NCBI RefSeq assembly: GCF_002575655.3
Contig: NC_053035.3
Location: 374,829,792 to 374,893,791, forward strand
Direction: 5' to 3'
DNA length: 64,000 bases
From: Aegilops tauschii subsp. strangulata
Lineage: Eukaryota; Streptophyta; Magnoliopsida; Poales; Poaceae
The number at the start of each line of letters is the position of its first letter. Position 1 is the stretch's first letter. The notes under the pieces are model-generated. The model had not been told where the DNA came from and did not search any database. It saw nothing but the letters and a program-made list of their open reading frames with translations. Shown one piece after another: positions 56,521-64,000 of the stretch. Position numbers and translations under genes: made by a program.

Positions 56521-58960
56521 TGTGCAAACAGGGATATCCAATTCACCTGGTTGCTGTTGTGACTTTTGGTGCACTGCACAAAACTCTTCCTAAAAGAAGT
56601 GACTTTTGTGCTGTTTAACTGGAATGTCAGAATGGAACAGTTGGTTCATTTTGGTGGAACTGCACAAAGGGAGATCTGTGTTCCAATCCTCATCATCCAT
56701 ACTGGCGCCATAACCTTCCTTTAGGTAAGAATGATATTTAATGCATGTGTTCATCTCTATTTTCCGACTGCCATGAGAAAATAATGCTGTTTTTTACTAG
56801 TACACTTGTACTCCCTCACTGACAAAACCAATTCTGAATTAGAAGGCCAATCATGTACTTGGTTTCACCAACTGGTGAGGAGAAAGAGAAATAGAGCATG
56901 AAGAGGAAGAAGAAGAAGAATAAACAGTGCCAAGGCAATCTTGTTGAAGCCAGAGGCCTCAGTCGAGGCCATTCAAGGGCTCCGGCAACGACTACCTTAC
57001 ATGTGAAATGATCCTCCAGGGAGCCCTTCCACTTCTGCTGTCTCACTTAATTAATTAGGAGTACTTAAGTACCACTAATTTATTACTGCCTAATTTTCCT
57101 GTTGGAGTTAAACAAATCTTTAGTAGGACCCTATGCTGAATCATGTACATGTGTATGTTTGTCTATGGAGGTGAATCATGTGGTGGAGCAGGGAGGGAAT
57201 ATTATTAGTGTCATGACATAATAGTGCTATTGTTTTGCATGTCAATTTATTGCCATTGGTTCAATCAGGCAATGTTTTGCGTATTGTCCATCATGAATTT
57301 GATGCTACTGTTTGAGTAATATGCTAATGTCTTCCTATCCTTTCTCACTAAGCTAATGAAGGTTTCACCTTGTTCCTACTTGTGCAAACAGGGATCATGT
57401 TGTGCCAATCATACATTTTAGTGGAACTACACAAGACAATACAATGAACTGTATCCCAGCCAATGCTTTAACTCTGCTGGAAGTTCTTGATAATCTTTCG
57501 ATATAATCTCAGCACTGGTAAACAAGAGTGATTTCAACCATACATTTGAAGTGCACAAAAATATATACTATTGTGTGATTCCAGTGAGTGCTTTATCATC
57601 TCTTATGGGACTACATGAATAAGCTTTTTTCTCAGGTTGGTACGGGCCTAAGGCCTTCATCCATATTAGTTTGCTATCATCTCTATTTGTATCGTGCTAC
57701 TGTCATGAGAAACTCCTTTATCTTTGCACGTTAAAGTTTTGCAACCTATGATAAATGGCAATGCTTTGAGTGTTGAGTTGAGCTAATCGGCACTGATTAA
57801 ATAAACTAATACCTCTCTTTAAGCAAGACTACTATGTTGCTAACTTTACCCATTAAGATAATGAGGGTGCTTCTATTTGTTAGTGTATGTTTCATCAACT
57901 AGTCCCACTATTACAGTAATCTCACTCTCTCAGTATATGTGCCAACATGGATGCTCGATTTTGGTGGAACTGCACAAAAACTTTGGGTGCTTCATTGCCT
58001 CGACAGCTTCCGTCCTTTCCTGTTAGTCGCTAATCTCCGCTTGCTTTCTTCCTTTGCTGTCAGTCGTTTGGCTTATCTCGGCTTCCAGTCAAAGGAAATA
58101 GTAATTGATATGCTACCTCACACAGGTTGGTACTGGTCTTTATCCTGATTATTGTGCCTGTCATATGTATTGGTAATTTGGTATTGTGCTACTGTTTGCC
58201 AATTTCATAAAGGAGTAATTTGGAGCCTGAACTCGCAGGCAAATCATTACATCGGGTGATTTCAGTAGAACTGCACAAAATGATCAGATGGACAAGTACT
58301 TATGCTGCTGCTATGTACTCCAAAGTTCACTCAGACAAGCATCGATGTTGACAAGAAGTGCCTATATTCATTCGAGTATCAACCAGCGTCAACCAATTGT
58401 CAAACTCCAAGTATTAGGAGAGTGAACGCCAAAAATATTGCTTGGTGCATAGCCCAGAAAAATGCAGTCCAGTCTTTGGTCCCAACTTGTGCCTTTTGGT
58501 TATCGGCACATATGGTAGCGAACTATATGGCATGGAGTCTAAAGATTCCAGACAAGTTGGTTGACGTGTATATTCATCTGGCACTTAATCAGTCTGCACG
58601 CCAAGGATGCTCCATTTCAGTTGAACTGCACAAAAAATTTGGGTGGTTCATTTTCTCAACCGCCTCCTTTCTCGTCTGCAATGTAGAATTTTGGCGAGAT
58701 ACAGGACCAAGATGAGCCAGTAAACTAGTTGGATGAAAGTAGTGGCCAAGTTTCTCAAACCTCCCTCGGCACGAGGCCACTATTTGAGGATAAACCTACA
58801 AGCAAAGTTCAGATTGTCTGTGCTGCCTCTTATGTACTCGAAAGTTTACTCGTACAAGAACTAATTTTAGCAAGAAGTACCTCCGATTGAACACCATTTA
58901 CCAGTATGTACCCTAGGTAATTAAAGTTCGTCCATGGATCATATTGGTTGTGATCTCAAT
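56521..58960 (+). repeat. Series of diverged exon-like units sharing a GTGGAACTGCACAAAA box
   Basis: A box close to TTGGTGGAACTGCACAAAA occurs at about 56562, 56648, 57415, 57958, 58259 and 58614, always on the plus strand. Longer similarities support duplication. TGTGCAAACAGGGAT (acceptor-like) is at 56521 and 57381; CAGGTTGGTACNGG is at 57634 and 58124; GGATGCTCNATTT through TTTGGGTG is at 57949 and 58605; a TATGTACTC-AAAGTT block is at about 58312 and 58830. A 137-codon frame (58302-58715) covers the last two boxes but has no known domain. I do not recognise the sequence; it may be a spliced non-coding transcript or an old repeated gene. Confidence 0.5.
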
Positions 58961-59095
58961 CATTTGGATGCATAAACATACTGAACATGTGTATATCTGA
59001 ATCTTTTTGTGAATTATGTATGAATATTGTCGTGTGATCTATCAATCATTTGGATGCATAGATATGTTGAGCTTGTGTATATATGAATCTTTTGA
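58955..59095. repeat. Tandem duplication, period about 86 bp
   Basis: TCAATCATTTGGATGCATA and the following AT-rich segment ending TGAATCTTTT occur at 58955 and 59042 with a few differences. Confidence 0.75.
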
Positions 59096-59390
59096 GTTGT
59101 TGATAGTGAATGTTGGCTATGAATATGAACTTGTCCTGTGAACCTGAGTTTGATATGAATGTTTACCTTTTCTGTTGTATTTGTGTGTGAACTCGTTAGT
59201 ATGCCTACTGTGGGGTATAAAACGCAGGTCTCTTATAAAAGTAATGCTGTGTCCAATTTATGTTTTCCCTTCTAACCACATTATATATATTTATATTATT
59301 ACTATCATCGTATATTTTATAGAGACTTATATATACATTATAAAAACATCCCACGTGTTATTAACTTATAAAAGTAAATGTTTAACGGAA
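59096..59390. other. AT-rich stretch without a gene
   Basis: No coding frame with a domain and no TE end was seen. It leads into the short duplication at 59393. Confidence 0.35.
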
Positions 59391-59392
59391 GT

Positions 59393-59446
59393 TGGCAAGG
59401 AAAATCCTGGTTGTTTTTTACTCACAGGCAAGGAAAATCCTGGTGA
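59393..59446. repeat. Short direct duplication of GGCAAGGAAAATCCTGG
   Basis: The 17-bp sequence occurs at about 59394 and 59428, separated by a T-rich spacer. Confidence 0.75.
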
Positions 59447-59784
59447 TTGCGTACAAAAGCTTGCGAAGATTTGAAGGACCAATTTAATAATAACGCGCTC
59501 ATTTTTATTTTGAGCAACAACTCGCTAATTTCTTAATTATATATATAAAAAATGTGCCTCTCCGGTTTATTCTTTTTTGATATTAATTGCTCCTTCTAAC
59601 ATAACATTATATATATAACGAGCCCACCTAATACGTGTATTTCAAGGAAGTGCAAATGGGCTGGGATTTCTTAGAAAATATAAATGAGCCTGATTGACGC
59701 GAAATTATTTGTTCACCCAGCCCAGCAAATGGACTGTACATTCTAGAAAACATGGGTTAAACATATGCCACATTTTTGCAGGCT

Positions 59785-62700
59785 CACATGTGGGCCAATA
59801 GGTCGAAGCCTACGCAGGGCGTTGTTAACTTGGTTAACAAATGATTGTGTCATCCACAGCCATTGGATTTATATCCAACGGCCGACATGCACCTTCAATC
59901 TCTCGTCTTCTTCCTCCAGCGTCGCCGGGACCGCCTGGTCCGGCCTCCGGCGGCTAGCGGCTCTGCTTAGCACGCATCGCTGCGAAGCGCTACCCCACCG
60001 CCGGCCAGGCTATCCCTCCACCCCTCGACACCTCCTGTTATTCTCCACAGACTACAGCCCCACGCCGCAACAGAACCAGTTATAACCCTTCTCCTCCTCT
60101 CAATCTGCGACTCCACTGCCGCGTTTTCCCATCTCCGAGTCGTTCCTGTCCGGGGCCTCGCCGTCGTCCACCGCCTCGCTGCGTTCGGTGCGGCGTGGTC
60201 AACAAACGACAATCATCGGAAGAGGACTGTACGTGGAGAGCCTGACGGCTGGGACCCATGAGGTCCATGGTCGCACGCAAGGAAAGTTCCTCCTTATTAA
60301 GCTAAAAAAAATGTTTCCTCCACCTGACAGCTGGGACCCACCGTCTGTATCTTCGCACGGAAGGAAGTGCCTCCTTGTTTTGTGAAAAAAATTATTCATC
60401 TCGTTGACAGCTGGGACCCGTCAGATTTGGTGACTGACTTGTGGGCCTACTAAGCGGACGTGTACGCACGGCTTTGTCAACTTAATCAACAAATGATTCT
60501 AGTAGCTGGACCGCCTCTGTTCTTGCTCCTGTCTCCCGTGGGCGGCACCGCGGCTGTGCTGCCGCGCACCCGAACCAGTGAAGTTTCCCACTCCTCTCCA
60601 TCTGCGACTCCACTGCCCCGTCTTCCCCATCTCCGGGTCGTTCCAGTCTGGGTGCGCTCGGCACGGTGTGGTCAACGTGGTCAACAACCGAGAGTCATCG
60701 GAAGATGACTGTACGTGAGAGGCTGACAGTGGGGACGCACCACGCCCATGGACGCATGCATGGAACGGAATGCGGCAAGGTCAACATGGTCAAGGAACGA
60801 CTTCCATCGGAAGTATACTGTACGTGGAGAGTCTCAGCTGGGTCCACGGCCGCAGCAAGTAAGTGCCTCCTTATTACGCGGAAACTAATGATTCCTCCAA
60901 CTGACAGCAGGGACCCACTGGACGGGCCACCGTATTTTGCGAAAAAAACGTTTGCCCCTGACTGCTGGGACCCACCTGACGGGCCACTGTATTTCGCGAA
61001 AAAAACGTTCCCCCCGCTGTCAGCTCGGACCCATCAGAAGTGCCTCCTTATTACGCACAAAAAAATGAATACTCCCCCGGCTAGCTAGGATCCACCTTGG
61101 TGGGAGGCTGACTTGTGGGCCTACTAAGTTGACGGGGACGAAGGGCCTTGTCAACTTAGTCAATATGAATGATTCTAGCTCCAGTGACCATACGATGTCC
61201 ATCCAACGGCCGTAGTGCTTCTTCAACCTCTGGTCTTCTTGCTCCAGCCGCCCAAAGCAGAGCCGGTCGTGCCGCATGCTCCTGCCTCCCGTGGCCGGCT
61301 GTGCTGCCGTGGGGGCCTCACCGCCCCCTACTATTCCCACCGCTAGCCAGGCCCTGCGGCGACGCCAGCCTCACACCGCAGCCGAACCAGTGAACCCTCG
61401 TACTCCTCTCCGCGCGGGCTTCCACTGCCGCGTCTTCCCCGGCTCCACGTCGTCCCCTTCCTAGGCCTCGCCGTCGTCCACCGCCGTGGTGCTCTCCACG
61501 CGGCGTGGTCAACATGGTCAAGGAACGACTTCCATCGGAAGAGTACTGTACGTGGAGAGGCTGACAGCTGTGTCGACGGCCACAACCCAGTTTTTTTGTG
61601 ATTTGCCAAGTAAGTCGCTCTGTCAGGCCTGTTGGGCTACAAATCTTTCAAGACGAGGAGAGCTTTCATTCGGCTGGCCGAGAAAATGGCCTATCAGTAA
61701 TGAGAAATGGGCTGTACATTTTTAAAACACATCAAACCGGCAATTAGTTTCAAATATCTTTTTTTTTCATTTCGAGATTTTAAATTACATTAATTTTTAT
61801 GCGTGGAGAATTTGTTGGATTTTATATTGATGTACATTTATTTTTAAAATCAGTTTGAATGTGAGTCGAAATTTCGGGATTAAAAATAGTTCGGACTGCA
61901 CCGAAATATGCAAAATTTCGTATAATTTTTTAACCGTGGCCACAATATGGGCTGTAATGCTAACAAAAAGAATATGGGCTCCAAAAAACCTTAATAATTA
62001 GCAAATGGGTTGTAAATTATTAGAAATAATGGCAGATGGGCTGTATGCTGTTTTCCACAGATTTGAGGCTTTCCTAAAAAAAAGGTTGACGCACAAGCAG
62101 TGACTGTTGGATGGCCATCCAACGGCCGTCGTGCTTCTTCAATCTCTGCTCTTCCTGCTCCATCCGCTTAAACAAGCGCCGGCGGGACTGCCTGCTCCGT
62201 CCTCCCCACGGCCGGCTCTGCTGCCGTGCAGGCCTCACCGCCCCACCGTACTCCCATCGCTGGCCTAGCCATCCCTCTACTCACCCACACCTGCTGTTAT
62301 TCTCCGGCGATGGCAGACGAACAAGTAAACCCTCGTACAGTCGTACTCCCCTCCGCGTGGGACGCCGAGTCTTCCCTGGCTCCGTGTCGTTCCCTTCCTA
62401 GGCCTCTCCGTCGTCCACCGCCCTGGTGCTCTCGGCGCGGCCTGGTCAACGTGGTCAATGACCGACATGCATCTGAAGTGGATTGTACGTGGAGAGGCCG
62501 ACAGCTGGGTCCACGGCCGCACGCAAGGAAATGCCTCCTTATTACGCGCAAAATAATGATTCCTCCACCTGACATCAGGGACCCACTGAAAGGGCCTCTG
62601 TATTTCGCGAAAAAAATGTTACCGCCGCTGACAGCTCGGACCCACCAGCTATATCTTCGCACGCAAAGAAGTGCCTCCTTATTACGCACAAAAAAATGAA

Positions 62701-63480
62701 TACTCCCCCTGTTAGCTGGGACCCAGTATAGTGGCAGGCTGACTTGTGGGCCTATTAAGTTGACGGGGACGGAGGGCTTTGTCAACTTAGTCAATATGCA
62801 CGATTCTAGCTCCAGTGACCGTACGATATCCATCCAACGGCCGTAGTGCTTCTTCAACCTCTGGTCTTCTTGCTCCAGCCGCCCAAACCAGCGCCGGTCG
62901 TGCCTCATGCTCCTGCCTCCCGTGGCCGGCTGCGATGCGGTGGAGGCCTCACCGCCCCCTACTACTCCCACCGCTGGCCAGACCATCCCTCTACTCACCC
63001 ACACCCCCTGTTATTCTGCGGCGACGGCAGCCTCACACCGCAGCGAACCAGTGAACCCTCGTACTCCTCTACGCGTGGACATCCACTGCCGCGTCTTCCC
63101 CGGCTCCGCGTCGTCCCCTTCCTAGGCCTCGCCGTCGTCCACCGCCCTGGTGCTCTCGGCGCGGCGTGGTCAACGTGGTCAAGGAACGGCTTCCATCGGA
63201 CGTGGACTGTACGTGGAGAGGCTGACAGCTGGGTCCACGGCCGCAGCAAGGAAGTGCCTCCTTATTACGTGCAAAATAATTATTCCTCCATCTGACAGCG
63301 GGGACACACCGGACGGGCCACCGTATTTCGCGAAAAAAACGTTTGCCCCTGACTGCTGGGACCCACCAGCCACATCTTCGCACGCAAGGAAGTGCGTCCG
63401 GGCAAAAAAAATGATTCGCCCCCTGACTGCTGGGACCCACCAGCTACATCTTCGCAGGCAAGGAAGTGCCTGACAGTCGG
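59785..63480. repeat. Tandem array of a 0.65-0.74 kb unit, about five copies
   Basis: Landmarks recur in order: GACTTGTGGGCCTA (60434, 61110, 62741, diverged near 59787), a GTCAACTTAGTCAA segment, CATCCAACGGCCGTAGTGCT (59875, 61199, 62116, 62830), a GC-rich block with CCTCGCCGTCGTCCACCGCC, GGTCAACATGGTCAAGGAAC, GTACGTGGAGAGGCTGACAG, and a tail with GACAGCTGGGACCCACC and AAGTGCCTCCTTATTACGC. Some copies lack parts. A spacer of about 0.5 kb at 61590-62090 separates copies three and four. Long Arg/Ser-rich frames exist on both strands but differ between copies, so they are probably not proteins. The sequence type is unknown to me. Confidence 0.7.
61590..62090. other. AT-rich spacer within the tandem array
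   Basis: This part has repeated AATGGGCTGTA-like segments (near 61707, 61945, 62037), similar to DNA before the first unit (about 59657-59745). It may therefore be part of a longer form of the unit and not an insertion. No coding frame. Confidence 0.45.
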
Positions 63481-63554
63481 GACCCACCTGGTCGAAGCGT
63501 ACATAGCGTTTTCATTCTGGTCGCGAACGTGTACGTACATATATACTGGTGGAT

Positions 63555-63622
63555 GTAGTGGCGCGCACGTGTCGTAGTAGAGGCGCGTACGTGTTGTAGT
63601 AGAGGCGCGCACGTAGCATGTA
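63555..63622. repeat. Short tandem repeat, period about 31 bp
   Basis: GGCGCGYACGTG followed by YGTAGTAGA occurs two to three times (63561, 63592, and a partial copy at 63605). Confidence 0.55.
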
Positions 63623-63770
63623 CACGTACGTACAGCGGCCAGGGTGCAAGAAAGAAAATACGACCACGTATGTGTACATACGGGCGGGGTCTCGAACGCC
63701 TACTCGCGCATACGTATGGCCAGGGCTCGTGTACATGGCTGGGTCGGAACGGAGAAACAACGCCGTCGTC

Positions 63771-63858
63771 GTGTTCATGGGGAGGCAACGGAATGCGTCG
63801 TGTTCATGGGGAGGCAACGGAATGCGTCGTGTTCATCGGGAGGCAACGGAACGCGTGT
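63771..63858. repeat. 29-bp tandem repeat, three copies
   Basis: GTTCATGGGGAGGCAACGGA followed by ATGCGTCGT is repeated at about 63773, 63802 and 63831. The third copy carries CATCGGG and ACGCGT changes. A related piece, GTTCATCGGGAGG, occurs again at about 63897. Confidence 0.85.
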
Positions 63859-64000
63859 GAGCCAACCGGCTGGGTCAGAACGGAATGCGTGGTCGTGTTC
63901 ATCGGGAGGGCTTGGACAGAACGGGCGATGGAAACGAGGCCTGGCGTACCGCACAACGGAGGAAACGGACCTCCTACGTTTGGAACGGGGTCCTGTTGAT

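Noticed and set aside
58302..58715. 137-codon frame as a firm protein-coding gene
   Set aside because: It spans two of the repeated boxes, has no recognisable domain, and the boxes in other units are not in a conserved frame. It is only mentioned with the repeat series.
62297..63004. 235-codon minus-strand frame in the tandem array
   Set aside because: The reading frame is not kept in the other units of the array and the peptide has no recognisable domain.
1..64000. tRNA or rRNA genes
   Set aside because: I did not recognise any tRNA A/B-box pair with a cloverleaf or any rRNA segment by eye. A tRNAscan search would be needed to exclude them formally.

Overview
This window is nuclear DNA of a grass of the wheat tribe (Triticeae; wheat or a close relative is my best guess). 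The reasons are a Copia element whose LTRs I recognise as the Angela/WIS type, several Triticeae-style Gypsy LTRs, a CACTA transposon end with GGCCCA-rich subterminal repeats, many Stowaway MITEs with CTCCCTCCGT ends, and very few host genes. Nothing bacterial, plastid or mitochondrial was seen. Superfamily calls come from domains and ends visible here; family names come from memory and were not checked against a repeat database.

Region 1-21.3 kb is a nest of LTR retrotransposons. The window opens inside a plus-strand Gypsy element (A), whose 3' LTR is 836-2356. It abuts a minus-strand, gag-protease-only Gypsy element (B, 2357-19236). B's left LTR is also split by a complete Copia element (2713-11448, target duplication ATGAT) with a gag-protease frame and a pol frame. 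B interrupts a sequence carrying the tail of an unknown reading frame (19237-19389). That sequence is followed by the 3' LTR and 3' internal part of a further minus-strand element (19393-21336).

Region 21.3-31 kb starts at a CACTA terminus (21337) with 44-bp tandem repeats. It holds a broken, intron-containing minus-strand gene resembling the plant En/Spm transposase-associated family, a Stowaway MITE, GC-rich possible 5' exons with repeated promoter-like boxes, and then CT/CA-rich tandem and microsatellite DNA to about 30.06 kb. The far CACTA end was not found.

Region 31-43 kb is the least TE-dense part. It has a Tourist-like MITE, a 3,967-bp solo LTR (32603-36569, target duplication TGCAC) inside another MITE, local dispersed duplications, and the few host-gene candidates: a coiled-coil ORF at 37605-37991, a C-terminal fragment at 38567-38674, a broken gene with a TATA box at 39119-39586, and a spliced but frameshifted gene at 41642-42289.

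Region 43.2-53.65 kb is one minus-strand Gypsy chromovirus-like element (C) with 3.2-kb LTRs and target duplication TAAAC. Its protease, reverse transcriptase and RNase H are deleted and its integrase is broken.

Region 53.65-64 kb has MITEs, a TATA box with an exon-like GC-rich leader, and a series of diverged units at 56.5-58.9 kb that share a TTGGTGGAACTGCACAAAA box and some splice-acceptor-like sites. It ends with about five copies of a 0.65-0.74-kb unit (59.8-63.5 kb) and short tandem repeats. The 56.5-58.9 kb units are the least explained structure in the window.
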